A stretch of 39,481 nt of DNA from positions 1 through 39,481 of the forward strand of contig CAKTUH010000007.1 in the NCBI GenBank assembly GCA_934621885.1, given 5' to 3'. This stretch comes from an uncultured Collinsella sp. (lineage in GTDB: Bacteria; Actinomycetota; Coriobacteriia; Coriobacteriales; Coriobacteriaceae). The notes below the pieces were generated by a model. It worked only from the letters and a program-made list of their open reading frames with translations, had not been told where the DNA came from and searched no databases. Shown one piece after another: positions 14,981-23,313 of the stretch. Within the stretch, counting starts at the first letter, position 1, and the number at the start of each line of letters is the position of its first letter. Position numbers and translations under genes: made by a program.

Positions 14981-17476
14981 ATGACCGCAACCGCCAGTCG
15001 AACCACCAACCGCAGACCCGAGCTTTTGGCGCCCGCCGGAGGGCCCGAGCCCTTTGCCGCCGCACTCGCCGCCGGGGCAGACGCCATCTACTGCGGCATG
15101 GGCAGCTTCAACGCCCGCCGCAAGGCCACCAACTTTACCGACGAGGCCTTTGAGCAAGCCTGCCGCGCCGCGCATCTAGCCGGGTCGCGCGTCTACGTCA
15201 CGGTAAACATCGTCATCAAGCAGTCCGAGATGGGCGATGCACTGCAACTCATCCATCGCTGCTCCACGCTGGGCGCCGACGCCTTCATCATCCAGGACTG
15301 GGGCCTGTTCTTTGAGGTCAAGCGCACCATGCCCGGCATCGAGACGCACATCTCAACCCAGGCGAACGTCCACGACGACCGCGGAACCCTTTGGTGCCGC
15401 GAGCAGGGCGCCGACCGCGTGACTCTCTCGCGCGAGCTCTCCATCGACGAGATCGCCGTCATCCACAACGCCGCGCCCGATGTGGACCTTGAGGTCTTTA
15501 GCCACGGTGCCATCTGCTTTTGCTACTCGGGCCTGTGTCTGCTTTCGAGCTTTGCCATGGCGGGCCGCTCGGCCAACCGTGGCATGTGCGCTCAGCCCTG
15601 TCGCCTGCCTTACGAGCTGATCGACGAGAACGGCCGCTCGCTCTCCCCTGCCGGTCGCGAGCGCGCGCTGTGCCCGCGCGACACCAATACCTCGCAACTC
15701 GTTCGTCGCCTGTATGACGCCGGCGCCGCATCGCTCAAGCTCGAGGGCCGCATGAAGGCCCCCGATTACGTGTATTCCATCGTCGACGTGTATCGTCATC
15801 AGATTGATGACATGCTTGCCGATGTTTCGACCTCTAAGGATGAGGATGCCGCCCGCCAGCGCCAGCTCAAGCGCTGCTTTAATCGCGACTTTACGCACGC
15901 CTACCAGGATGGCACCTCGGGCGACGAGATGATGAGCTACGAGCGCTCCAACAACCGCGGCCAGATTGTGGGCACGGTGCTGGGCAGCCGTCTGGCCAAC
16001 CGCGATGTACGCGGACTCAAGCCCGACGATCGCCGTCGCCGCGCCGCCATCGCCCGCATTGAGCTGTTTGAGCCCGTGGGCAAGGGCGACCTGCTGGAGC
16101 TTCGCCACGATAACGAATTTGACCAGTTCCTGACCACCATTGCCGCCGATGATGCCGCCGCGGGCGACATCATCGAATGCCGCGTGCCCCGCAGCATGCC
16201 CGAGGGTTGCCGCGTCCGCGTGATTCGCAGTCAGCGTGCCATCGACGCCGCCGGCGCCGCGCTCAAGCGCGATGTGCTGCACCGCCGCGCCGTAGACGTG
16301 TCCGTTGTGGCGCGTCTGGGCGAGCCGTTTGCCGTTACGCTCACCTGTTGCGACGATCCTTCGCTTACGGCCACGGCCACGGGCTTTACCGTCGAGGCTG
16401 CCAAGACCCGCGCCGTCGAGGCATCCGATCTGGTTGAGCACGTCGGGCGCATGGGCTCCTCTCCCTTTGAGGCCGCAAGCTTTGACGTTTCGCTCGACGC
16501 CGGCTGCGGTATGGGCTTTTCCGCCGTGCACAAGGTGCGCGCCGCCGCTTGTAAGGCGCTGGAAGAGGCCATTCTGACACCGTACGAGGAGCGCGCAAAA
16601 ACGCTCGAGCTGCCGGCGATTGTAACCAGTGATTCCCGCCCCGCACCCGAGCACTACCGCGATGAGCCGCAGATTTGCGCCACCGTCACCTCGCTCGAGG
16701 CCGCCGAGGCCGCTCGCGCCGAGGGTGTAACGCGCATCTACATGACCACCGACGCGCTCGATGCGGCCGAGCTCTCCCCCGCCGATACATTTGAGCAGGG
16801 CATCGTACCCGTGCTCGACGAGGTCTGCCGCGCCGTTGACCACGTACGCGTCGACCCATGGGTTGTTGCCGGCGCCACGGTCGCTATTGGCAACATCTCT
16901 GAGCTTGCCCTGGCCGCCCAGGTTGGCGCCACGGCCGAGATTCGCTCTTGTCTGCCGGTGCACAACACGCCCTGCATGGAGGCGCTTGCCGAGCGCGGAG
17001 CCGGTGCGTTTTGGCTCTCGCCCGAGATCACGCTCGACGAGATTGTCTCGCTCGGCGCCGCCGCGCCCGCGGCTCTAGGCATCACCGTCTTTGGCCGCCC
17101 GCGCGTCATGACAAGCGAGCATTGCATTCTGCAGGTTGCCAACGGCTGCATCCACGATTGTGCCAACTGCCGCTTGCGTGCCCGCAAGCTCTCGCTCAAG
17201 AATATCGACGGAAAGGTCATGCCCGTCCGCACCGACATCCACGGCCGCTCTCGCCTGTACGACGCCTACCCCATCGACCTCACACCGCAGGTTCCACAGC
17301 TGCTCGACGCCGGCGTGCGCCGTCTTATGGTCGACGGAACCTTGCTCGAGGCCGATGAGATTGGCCGTGCCGTCGCTCGCGTCCGTCGCGCCGTCGAGGC
17401 CGCGCAAGCCGGCCGCAAGCCCGCTGCCCGCCTGCGCGGCGCTACCTCGGGCTGCATGTTTGTGGGAATTAGCTAA
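14981..17476 (+). CDS. Peptidase U32 family protein (RlhA-like, with DUF3656-type C-terminus)
   Basis: An 831-residue U32 protein. The N-terminal barrel begins RPELLAPAGG. The U32 signature lies at about 171-208 (HGAICFCYSGLC, then ANRGMCAQPCR), with Cys179, 181, 186, 203 and 207 as likely iron-sulfur ligands. The long C-terminal part (DUF3656-like) ends in a second cysteine group, CIHDCANCRLR. Known relatives hydroxylate RNA (RlhA on 23S rRNA C2501, TrhP on tRNA); the old 'collagenase' name is doubtful. The start ATG follows AAAGGCAGGAT. A TATACT box lies at 14943-14948, but no good -35 was found. The pseudouridine synthase gene starts 15 bp downstream, supporting an RNA-modification role. 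Confidence 0.85.
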   Translation: MTATASRTTNRRPELLAPAGGPEPFAAALAAGADAIYCGMGSFNARRKATNFTDEAFEQACRAAHLAGSRVYVTVNIVIKQSEMGDALQLIHRCSTLGADAFIIQDWGLFFEVKRTMPGIETHISTQANVHDDRGTLWCREQGADRVTLSRELSIDEIAVIHNAAPDVDLEVFSHGAICFCYSGLCLLSSFAMAGRSANRGMCAQPCRLPYELIDENGRSLSPAGRERALCPRDTNTSQLVRRLYDAGAASLKLEGRMKAPDYVYSIVDVYRHQIDDMLADVSTSKDEDAARQRQLKRCFNRDFTHAYQDGTSGDEMMSYERSNNRGQIVGTVLGSRLANRDVRGLKPDDRRRRAAIARIELFEPVGKGDLLELRHDNEFDQFLTTIAADDAAAGDIIECRVPRSMPEGCRVRVIRSQRAIDAAGAALKRDVLHRRAVDVSVVARLGEPFAVTLTCCDDPSLTATATGFTVEAAKTRAVEASDLVEHVGRMGSSPFEAASFDVSLDAGCGMGFSAVHKVRAAACKALEEAILTPYEERAKTLELPAIVTSDSRPAPEHYRDEPQICATVTSLEAAEAARAEGVTRIYMTTDALDAAELSPADTFEQGIVPVLDEVCRAVDHVRVDPWVVAGATVAIGNISELALAAQVGATAEIRSCLPVHNTPCMEALAERGAGAFWLSPEITLDEIVSLGAAAPAALGITVFGRPRVMTSEHCILQVANGCIHDCANCRLRARKLSLKNIDGKVMPVRTDIHGRSRLYDAYPIDLTPQVPQLLDAGVRRLMVDGTLLEADEIGRAVARVRRAVEAAQAGRKPAARLRGATSGCMFVGIS

Positions 17477-17491
17477 CCGAAAGGCTTACAC

Positions 17492-18151
17492 GTGAACGAA
17501 GAACCTCAAGTCCTCTACTGCGACGCCTGGCTCATGGCCATCGACAAGCCCGCTGGCATGATCGTCCACGGTGACGGCACCGGTGAGCGCACACTTACCG
17601 ACTACGCCAGCGACCTGCTGCTGGCGATGGGCGACGGCTTTGCCGCGACCGACATGCAGCCGCTCAATCGCCTGGACCGCAACACCACCGGCGTGGTGCT
17701 GTTCTCGCTCGACAAGCAGACGCAGCCCGCCTTTGACCAGATGGTCATCGACCACGCATTCGAAAAGCACTATCTGGCGCTCGCCGAGGGCAAAATCAAC
17801 TGGAACGAGAAGCTCATCGACAAGCCTATCGCCCGCGACCGCCACGATAGCCGCAAGATGCGCGTTGGCGCCAGCGGCAAGCCGTCTCAGACGCGCGTCA
17901 AGGTACTCAAGCGCCTTAAGAGCCGCCGCGGCCTGCCCACGCGCTCGTATATTGATGTCGAGCTGCTCACCGGCCGCAAGCATCAGATTCGCGTGCATCT
18001 GGCAAGCGAGCATCATCCCCTGGTTGGCGACGACCTGTACGGAACGCCGCGCCCCTGCGGCCTCATGCTCCATGCCCACAGCGTGTCCTTTACGCATCCC
18101 GTAACCGGCGAGCACATCCGCATCGAAGCCCCCTGCCCCTGGGAGCCCTAA
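17492..18151 (+). CDS. RluA-family pseudouridine synthase
   Basis: A 219-residue RNA pseudouridine synthase. The catalytic motif is NRLDRNTTG with Asp62; the first histidine of the usual HRLD motif is Asn here, as happens in some members. GRKHQIRVHLA near 162-172 and GDDLYG follow in the right order. It has no N-terminal S4 domain, so it is a short RluA/RluC-like form whose target (23S rRNA or tRNA) cannot be told. GTG 17492 is the start; the stop of the U32 gene lies 15 bp upstream. Both genes probably form one RNA-modification operon ended by the hairpin at 18151-18190. Confidence 0.88.
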   Translation: MNEEPQVLYCDAWLMAIDKPAGMIVHGDGTGERTLTDYASDLLLAMGDGFAATDMQPLNRLDRNTTGVVLFSLDKQTQPAFDQMVIDHAFEKHYLALAEGKINWNEKLIDKPIARDRHDSRKMRVGASGKPSQTRVKVLKRLKSRRGLPTRSYIDVELLTGRKHQIRVHLASEHHPLVGDDLYGTPRPCGLMLHAHSVSFTHPVTGEHIRIEAPCPWEP

Positions 18152-18190
18152 ACCACCACAAAGGGGACAGGCACCTTTATGGTGGTTTTG
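18151..18190 (+). terminator. Terminator hairpin with GGGGACAG motif
   Basis: Outer stem AACCACCA (18151-18158) with TGGTGGTT (18180-18187) and inner AAGG/CCTT stem enclosing GGACAGGCA, followed by a short T run. It starts within the stop codon of the RluA-type gene. The GGGGACAG core recurs in other intergenic hairpins of the window. Confidence 0.65.
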
Positions 18191-18219
18191 CCGCAACGGC
18201 TCAGCCGCGGTCCCAAAAC

Positions 18220-18441
18220 GTCTCGATCTGTAACAGTTAGAACCCATTTTCCGGTCTATCTGTTACAGATCGAGACATTCGAACCCCCTTAAGGGAAAAT
18301 CTCAATCTGTAACAGTAACTCGGCAAAATCAGCCTCAGATGTTATAGATTTAGACAAACCACCAGCGTCGCCCCAAACAATCTCAATCTGTAACATCTAG
18401 CCTGCTTTTAACGGTCTGGTTGTTACAGATTTAGACAAACC
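18220..18441. repeat. Three tandem dyad repeats
   Basis: Three units share arms of the form TCTCAATCTGTAACA and TGTTACAGATTTAGACAAACC around a 23-28-bp centre. Unit 1 is a perfect 17-bp inverted repeat (18220-18236 with 18260-18276). Unit 2 arms are 18300-18315 and 18340-18360; unit 3 arms are 18381-18395 and 18421-18441. The centres differ. No reading frame is seen from 18152 to 18532. The family is distinct from the 61-bp arrays at 1743 and 3361. Confidence 0.85.
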
Positions 18442-18452
18442 GGCAGACAACG

Positions 18453-18490
18453 AAAGCGGCAACGCCCGTAATGGATGTTGCCGCTTTTCT
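18453..18490. terminator. Terminator between dyad repeats and the DeoR operon
   Basis: Stem AAAGCGGCAAC (18453-18463) with GTTGCCGCTTT (18477-18487), 13-nt loop, T-rich on both outer flanks. It lies 43 bp beyond the DeoR-type stop codon and can end that minus-strand operon; it may also act on plus-strand readthrough. Confidence 0.8.
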
Positions 18491-18532
18491 ATTGAGAAAA
18501 CTAAATGGTTTTGGCCTTACTTCGCCCCGTTG

Positions 18533-19279
18533 CTAGACCGTTATGACGTTTTCCATCGCCTGGTACTTGGCGGGCACCTCGCCCGCGGTGATAATCGTTG
18601 CGTCGCGGAAGTCCGCAAACTTGACGGGCGCCACCATGCCAAATTTGCTGGCATCCGAGATTACGAAGCGTTTGGCCGTATGGCGCATCGAGATGCGCTT
18701 GACCTGTGCCTCCTCGATATCGGGCGTCGTAAAGCCCTGCTCGGCGGCAATGCCGTTAGAGCCCCAAAAGCCGCAGTTGAAGTTGTAGCGGTCTAAGGTT
18801 GCCAAGGCATCGGGGCCAACGAGCGCCTCGGTCTCGGGCTTGAGCTCGCCACCCAGCACCACGGTGCGCATGCCGCGCAGGGCGAGATGCTGGGCATGGA
18901 GCACGGAGTCGGTCACATAGGTGACGCCGTCAAGGCGCGGAAGATGCTCGATGAGCCTGAGCGTCGTCGAACCCGAATCGATGTACACAAAGCTCTCGGG
19001 CTCCACGAGCGCCGCGGCGCGAGCGCAGATGCGCTCCTTGTCGTCGTTATGGAGATCACTGCGCTCACTGATCGTTAAGTCGCGCGTCACGTGCGCGCGC
19101 TCAAGGCTTGTCGCGCCACCGTGCACCTTGGCGATGCGGTGCGCTCGGTCAAGTGTCTGCAGGTCGCGTCGAATGGTAGAAGCCGTCACACCCAGGGCAT
19201 CGGCAAGCTCTGGCACCGTTACTGAGCCAGCCTGCTGCACCATCGAGACGATCGCATTGAGCCTATCTTCCGCGAGCAT
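18533..19279 (-). CDS. DeoR/GlpR-family transcriptional regulator
   Basis: A 248-residue repressor. The N-terminal DeoR winged helix has VTVPELADALGVTASTIRRDL (about 20-40) then HRIAKVHGGA. The C-terminal sensor has the sugar-phosphate-isomerase-like fold (YIDSGSTTLRLIEHL and VVLGGELKPETEALVG). Such proteins usually sense a phosphorylated sugar. Its ATG lies 3 bp after the stop of the Gfo/Idh/MocA gene, with the ribosome site GGAGGAG inside that gene's end, so the two are translationally coupled. Likely target: the phased TGCG repeats at 20486-20531 in front of this operon. The inducer is unknown. Confidence 0.88.
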   Translation of the reverse strand: MLAEDRLNAIVSMVQQAGSVTVPELADALGVTASTIRRDLQTLDRAHRIAKVHGGATSLERAHVTRDLTISERSDLHNDDKERICARAAALVEPESFVYIDSGSTTLRLIEHLPRLDGVTYVTDSVLHAQHLALRGMRTVVLGGELKPETEALVGPDALATLDRYNFNCGFWGSNGIAAEQGFTTPDIEEAQVKRISMRHTAKRFVISDASKFGMVAPVKFADFRDATIITAGEVPAKYQAMENVITV

Positions 19280-19282
19280 CGC

Positions 19283-20362
19283 TTACTCCTCCTCGGGGTA
19301 GACGACTCCCCAATCGGCACGGAGCTTGGTCATCAGCTCCATAACATCAGAAGCATAATCCAGAAGCTCACGCTTGGAATCATCACCGGCAACGGCCTTC
19401 TCGAGGTCAGCCATCTCGTAGCACAGGGCGTAAGCCTCGGTGCCCGCGGCGACCTCCTCGCGATGGCTATCCGCGGTCCACACGATCATCGCATGATCGG
19501 CACGCGGATACTCGTTGACCTCAATATAGCAGTTATCAAAGCTGATAACCGAGCGCTTGGGCTGCTTGGAGTGGAGCGTAAGGCTCACAACGCCCAGCTG
19601 CTGTTCGGCATTGCGGCAGACGATACCGCCCGCGACATCGACACCAGTCTCGCAGGTGTTGCCCAGAGACACGACCTCGGCGGGTTGGCTGGCCATAAAC
19701 AGGCGCATGACCGAAAGGGCATAGACGCCGATATCGAGCATGGCGCCGCCGGCGAGACTACGGTTGTAGAAGCGGTTGGTCAGGTCGCCGTACTCCTTAT
19801 AGCTGCCAAAGTTGAGCTGGGCGAGGTTCATGCGGCCAAAGTCGCCCGCATCCATACGACGGCGCAGCTCCTGATACAGCGGCATGTGGAGCACCGTGGT
19901 GGCATCCATAAGGACCACGTTGTGCTCGTCGGCGATGGCGCGGGCCTCGTCGAGCTCGGCAGAGTTGAGGGTAATGGCCTTCTCACAGAGCACGTGCTTG
20001 CCGGCGGCCAGCGCGGCACGCAGATAGGTAACATGCGTGTTGTGCGGCGTGGTGATATAGACGGCGTCGATGTCCGGATCGGCGTAGAGGTCCTCGACCG
20101 TGTCATAGACCTTCTCGATGCCATACTGCTCAGCAAAAGCTTGAGCCTTGGACAGCGTGCGGTTGGCGACACCCGTAAGCTTGCGGCCGGCAAGAGCGAG
20201 AGATTGGGCCATCTGGTTGGCAATAACGCCGCAACCGATCACAGCCCAACGGAGCTCGGGTGCCGTAAAGATATCATCGGGAAACGGCTTGTCCTGAACC
20301 GACGCGAACGCTGCCTTAGCGGCTGCCGCGGCATCGAGCGGAGCCTGTTTAGAATCTGCCAT
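19283..20362 (-). CDS. Gfo/Idh/MocA family oxidoreductase
   Basis: A 359-residue NAD(P)-dependent sugar or polyol dehydrogenase. The Rossmann fold starts near 39 (AVIGCGVIANQMA), preceded by an unusually alanine-rich N-terminal 38 residues. The ITTPHNTHVTYLRAAL and HVLCEKAITLN segments are typical, the latter being the EKP motif with Pro changed to Ala. The C-terminal domain (GGAMLDIGVYALSVMRLF) is of the standard type. The start ATG 20362 follows a strong AGGAGG; the frame continues upstream without another site. It is followed directly by its DeoR regulator. Substrate unknown; inositol, glucose-fructose or dihydrodiol-type activities occur in the family. Confidence 0.88.
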   Translation of the reverse strand: MADSKQAPLDAAAAAKAAFASVQDKPFPDDIFTAPELRWAVIGCGVIANQMAQSLALAGRKLTGVANRTLSKAQAFAEQYGIEKVYDTVEDLYADPDIDAVYITTPHNTHVTYLRAALAAGKHVLCEKAITLNSAELDEARAIADEHNVVLMDATTVLHMPLYQELRRRMDAGDFGRMNLAQLNFGSYKEYGDLTNRFYNRSLAGGAMLDIGVYALSVMRLFMASQPAEVVSLGNTCETGVDVAGGIVCRNAEQQLGVVSLTLHSKQPKRSVISFDNCYIEVNEYPRADHAMIVWTADSHREEVAAGTEAYALCYEMADLEKAVAGDDSKRELLDYASDVMELMTKLRADWGVVYPEEE

Positions 20363-20485
20363 GAGTGCCTCCTGAGTCACTGAAAGTCTTTCATTTCTGA
20401 CAGCTCTATATTCGCACAAACACGCGCGTCTGTGCGCGTTTTTGCGTATCTCACCGCTAAAAGGTCATTTTTGCCCCGTAAACGG

Positions 20486-20531
20486 CGCATCTATACGCAT
20501 ATTCACGCAATCTCACGCACGCAAATACGCA
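20486..20531 (-). promoter_or_regulatory. Phased TGCG repeats upstream of the Gfo/Idh-deoR operon
   Basis: On the minus strand TGCG(T) begins at intervals of exactly 10 bp at four places (complement of 20486-20489, 20496-20499, 20506-20509, 20516-20519), with further copies at 20520-20523 and 20528-20531. A second CGCACAAA-rich stretch lies at 20413-20440. DeoR-family proteins often bind such direct repeats. No clear -10/-35 pair was found. Confidence 0.5.
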
Positions 20532-20572
20532 CAAATGCGTACTGGTCATTGCTCAGAGACAGGGGCTTATGC

Positions 20573-20643
20573 TTAGAACTCAAAAGACAGGATGATCCGC
20601 TTCGCCTCGTCGCTCATGGCGCGCTGCAGCTCAAAGGACCGTC
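20573..20643 (-). pseudogene. Short 3' remnant of a coding gene
   Basis: On the minus strand about 20 codons read GRSFELQRAMSDEAKRIILS and end in a TAA at 20573-20575. This looks like a true protein C-terminus rather than random sequence. The frame is closed by a stop just upstream and lacks a start. Parent gene not recognised. Confidence 0.35.
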
Positions 20644-20664
20644 CCTAACTGCCAACAGTATGCC

Positions 20665-20726
20665 CACTCATTTATGTCTGTCCCCAATGAGTGTTCTCAC
20701 TCATTTAAGTCTGTCCCCAATGAGTG
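20665..20726. repeat. Direct repeat of a 29-bp palindromic motif
   Basis: Two copies (20665-20693 and 20698-20726) differ at one base. Each has ACTCATT/AATGAGT ends around GTCTGTCCCC. They lie between the DeoR operon leader and the ribosomal operon terminator and carry the GGGGACAG core found in other hairpins of the window. Confidence 0.8.
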
Positions 20727-20733
20727 GGGACAG

Positions 20734-20770
20734 AAAAAGGCCCGGGTGCCGTGGGGCATCCGGGCCTTTG
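20734..20770 (-). terminator. Terminator of the ribosomal protein operon
   Basis: Stem AAAGGCCCGG (20736-20745) with CCGGGCCTTT (20760-20769), extended by GTGCC/GGCAT-like pairing. On the minus strand it is followed by five T (complement of 20734-20738). It lies 26 bp after the rplX stop, so the transcript ends here rather than running into rplE. Confidence 0.85.
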
Positions 20771-20795
20771 CTAGCAACTTGATGTTGCGGGCAGC

Positions 20796-21101
20796 TTAGA
20801 ACTTGTGGCCGCACTTCTTGCAGACGCGCAGCTTGTTCTTGCCGTCCTTCTCGTGACCGACGCGGGTAACCTTACCGCACTCGGGGCAGACGAGATTGAC
20901 GTTGGAGGCGTCGATGGGAGCCTCCTGCGAAACGATGCCGCCCTGCTGGTTGGCAGCGTTGGGCTTGACGGCCTTCTTGACGACCGAAACGCCCTCGACA
21001 ACGACCTTGTTCTCGGCGGGGAGAGCACGCAGGATAACGCCCTGCTTGCCGCGATCCTTACCAGAGAGAACCTGGACCTTATCGCCCTTCTTGATATACA
21101 T
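20796..21101 (-). CDS. rplX: 50S ribosomal protein L24
   Basis: A 101-residue L24, an early assembly protein at the 5' end of 23S rRNA. The KOW motif is at the start ([19 protein letters not shown]). The C-terminus holds four cysteines (CPEC and CKKC), the zinc-ribbon C+ form. The ATG follows GGGGAG. It is the last gene of the operon here. In most bacteria rplE follows, but a terminator comes 26 bp later. Confidence 0.97.
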   Translation of the reverse strand: MYIKKGDKVQVLSGKDRGKQGVILRALPAENKVVVEGVSVVKKAVKPNAANQQGGIVSQEAPIDASNVNLVCPECGKVTRVGHEKDGKNKLRVCKKCGHKF

Positions 21102-21114
21102 ATATCTCCCCTAA

Positions 21115-21483
21115 CTACAGGGTCTCGGGAGCGAGCGAGACGATCTTCATGTACTTCTTGTCACGAAGCTCGCGAGCGACGGGCCCGAAGATACGGGTGC
21201 CGACGGGCGAACCATCGTTGTTGATGACAACGCAGGCGTTCTCATCAAAGCGAATGTAGGAGCCATCCTTGCGGCGGATCTCCTTAACGGTGCGAACGAC
21301 GACGCAACGGACAACGTCCTTCTTCTTGACGTTGGCGCCAGGGGTAGCCTCCTGGACAGCACCGATGAACACATCGCCGATGCCTGCATAACGACGCTTG
21401 GAACCGCCAAGCACCTTGATGCAGCGAATCTTGCGAGCGCCGGAGTTGTCGGCGACGTTCAGCATGGTTTGCATCTGAATCAT
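21115..21483 (-). CDS. rplN: 50S ribosomal protein L14
   Basis: A 122-residue L14, full length, starting [16 protein letters not shown] as in other bacteria. It forms the L14-L19 contact surface near the 30S interface. The ribosome site GGAGG (complement of 21494-21498) lies at the end of a structured 118-bp spacer that separates it from rpsQ. The spacing to rplX is 13 bp. Confidence 0.97.
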   Translation of the reverse strand: MIQMQTMLNVADNSGARKIRCIKVLGGSKRRYAGIGDVFIGAVQEATPGANVKKKDVVRCVVVRTVKEIRRKDGSYIRFDENACVVINNDGSPVGTRIFGPVARELRDKKYMKIVSLAPETL

Positions 21484-21493
21484 GGTAGATGTT

Positions 21494-21574
21494 CCTCCGA
21501 ACTAAGAACCGAAGAGAGGTGCGCAGCCTGTATACGGCCTGTGGTATGCAAGCCAGGCATACGCACATCTTCGG
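21494..21574 (-). promoter_or_regulatory. Structured leader of rplN
   Basis: On the minus strand an outer stem pairs 568-574 with 509-515 (CCGAAGA/TCTTCGG, add 21000) and 562-566 with 519-523 (GTGCG/CGCAC). It encloses hairpin TATGC/GCATA and a second short hairpin, giving a three-way junction. The same 5' CCGAA can pair instead with TTCGG at 21497-21501, which overlaps the rplN ribosome site. This suggests translational control. Confidence 0.45.
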
Positions 21575-21601
21575 AAACGTACAAGTCGTAAGAGCGACTG
21601 C

Positions 21602-21862
21602 TTATTTAGCGCGCTCGACGACCTCGATGAGGCGCCAACGCTTCATCTTGGACATAGGACGGGTCTCCATAACGCGGACGGTGTCGCCCACGCCAGCCGT
21701 GCACTCCTCGTCGTGAGCGTGCAGCTTCTTGGAGCTGGTCATCATCTTGCCGTACTTGGGGTGACGCTTGCGCTCGGTGATGGTGACAACGATGGTCTTG
21801 GCACCGGAGACGGAGGTAACGACACCCGTACGGACCTTACGCGAGTTACGCGAATCAGTCAT
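21602..21862 (-). CDS. rpsQ: 30S ribosomal protein S17
   Basis: An 86-residue S17, a primary 16S rRNA 5'-domain binder. It has the family pattern RTGVVTSVSGAKTIVV and HPKYGKMM. The start ATG 21862 follows AAGGAGA. It lies 16 bp after rpmC, in the standard order. Confidence 0.97.
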   Translation of the reverse strand: MTDSRNSRKVRTGVVTSVSGAKTIVVTITERKRHPKYGKMMTSSKKLHAHDEECTAGVGDTVRVMETRPMSKMKRWRLIEVVERAK

Positions 21863-21878
21863 GTTCTCTCCTTAGGTC

Positions 21879-22094
21879 CTACTCGGCGACAGCGGACTTC
21901 TCCGCTGCGATCTCGCGGGCGCGCTGCTCCGTGAGGACGCGAGCGATGTCCTTCTTCACGGTGTTGACGCGAGCGGTGTTGTCCAACTGGCTGGTGGCCA
22001 TCTGGAAACGAAGGTTAAAGAGCTCGGCGCGCATTTCCTTCAGCTTCTCAACGAGCTGAGCGTCCGAGAGCTCACGAATCTCTGCGGGCTTCAT
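21879..22094 (-). CDS. rpmC: 50S ribosomal protein L29
   Basis: A 71-residue L29 near the exit tunnel, starting [11 protein letters not shown] with the typical two-helix pattern and LRFQMATSQLDN. Its ATG overlaps the rplP stop by one base (TAATG), so translation is coupled. Confidence 0.96.
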   Translation of the reverse strand: MKPAEIRELSDAQLVEKLKEMRAELFNLRFQMATSQLDNTARVNTVKKDIARVLTEQRAREIAAEKSAVAE

Positions 22095-22597
22095 TAGTTC
22101 TCCTCCTTGGCGGCGGCGGCGTCCTCAGCAGCCCACTTGGCCTCGAGAGCGGCCTCCTCAGCCATCTCCTTCTCGATGCGCTGCTCAGCGTTCTTAGCAG
22201 CAACAATCTTGGTCTTGATGGGAAGCTTGTGCTGTGCAAGACGCAGAGCCTCGCGAGCGACCTCCTCGGGCACGCCCTTGACCTCGAACATGATGCGGCC
22301 GGGCTTGACGACGGCCACCCACTCCTCGGGGTTACCCTTACCAGAACCCATGCGAGTCTCGGCAGGCTTCTTGGTGATGGGCTTATCGGGGAAGATCGTG
22401 ATGTAGACACGACCGCCACGCTTCATGTAGCGGGTCATGGCAATACGAGCGGCCTCGATCTGACGGTTGGTGATCCAATGGGCCTCGAGAGCCTGGATAC
22501 CAAACTCGCCGAAATGCAGCTCGGTATTACCCTTGGCCTGGCCCTTCATGGAGCCACGCTGCACCTTGCGGTGAAGAATACGCTTAGGGGCAAGCAC
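22094..22597 (-). CDS. rplP: 50S ribosomal protein L16 with C-terminal extension
   Basis: A 167-residue L16, which shapes the A-site tRNA region. The core ([13 protein letters not shown] to LPIKTKIV) fills about 137 residues, the usual length. A further 30 residues form a charged, alanine- and glutamate-rich tail ([19 protein letters not shown]). The start is GTG 22597, overlapping the rpsC stop as TAGTG, with GGAGGGG upstream. The tail is probably helical and exposed. Confidence 0.96.
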   Translation of the reverse strand: MLAPKRILHRKVQRGSMKGQAKGNTELHFGEFGIQALEAHWITNRQIEAARIAMTRYMKRGGRVYITIFPDKPITKKPAETRMGSGKGNPEEWVAVVKPGRIMFEVKGVPEEVAREALRLAQHKLPIKTKIVAAKNAEQRIEKEMAEEAALEAKWAAEDAAAAKEEN

Positions 22598-23307
22598 TAC
22601 TGACCCCTCCTCTCGGAGTTACGACGACGAGGACGGGAAGAGCCCTCGAGTGCAGGGTTGGGAACAGGCTGGCCCGGGAGCTTCTCGCCCAGGTAGATCC
22701 AGACCTTCACGCCGCAAGCGCCCATGGTGGTGCTGGCGACAGCCGTGCCGTAGTCGATCTTGGCACGGAGGGTGTGCAGAGGCACACGACCCTCACGGTA
22801 CCACTCACGACGGCCCATCTCGGCACCGCCGAGACGACCGGAGCACTGGATACGGATGCCCTTAGCGCCGGCCTTGCGGGCGGACTGGACAGCCTTGCGC
22901 ATAGCGCGACGGAAGGCAACGCGGCCCTCGAGCTGCTCAGCGATAGACTGAGCAACGAGGTTGGCGTCGAGCTCGGGGCGCTTGATCTCGACAACGTCGA
23001 CGGAGAGCTGGCCCTTGGAGACGCCAGCGACCTTCTCGAGCTCGGTGCGGAGGGTATCGATCTCGGCACCCTTCTTACCGATGACAACGCCGGGGCGAGC
23101 GGTGAGGATGATGACCTTCACCTTGTCGCCAGCGCGCTCGATCTCGACGCGGGAGACAGCTGCGCGGGAAAGACGCTTCTCGAGGTACTTGCGGATCTCG
23201 AGATCGTTACCGAGGGTCTTAGCGTAATCCTTCTCTGCGAACCAGCGGGAGCGCCAGTTCTCGGTGATGCCAAGACGGAAGCCGGTGGGGTAGACTTTCT
23301 GACCCAT
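22597..23307 (-). CDS. rpsC: 30S ribosomal protein S3
   Basis: A 236-residue S3 with the N-terminal start [13 protein letters not shown], the KH domain around [13 protein letters not shown] and the C-terminal S3 domain ending in a basic tail. It acts at the mRNA entry channel. The gap to rplV is 6 bp and it overlaps rplP by one base. Confidence 0.97.
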   Translation of the reverse strand: MGQKVYPTGFRLGITENWRSRWFAEKDYAKTLGNDLEIRKYLEKRLSRAAVSRVEIERAGDKVKVIILTARPGVVIGKKGAEIDTLRTELEKVAGVSKGQLSVDVVEIKRPELDANLVAQSIAEQLEGRVAFRRAMRKAVQSARKAGAKGIRIQCSGRLGGAEMGRREWYREGRVPLHTLRAKIDYGTAVASTTMGACGVKVWIYLGEKLPGQPVPNPALEGSSRPRRRNSERRGQ

Positions 23308-23313
23308 ACAGCT

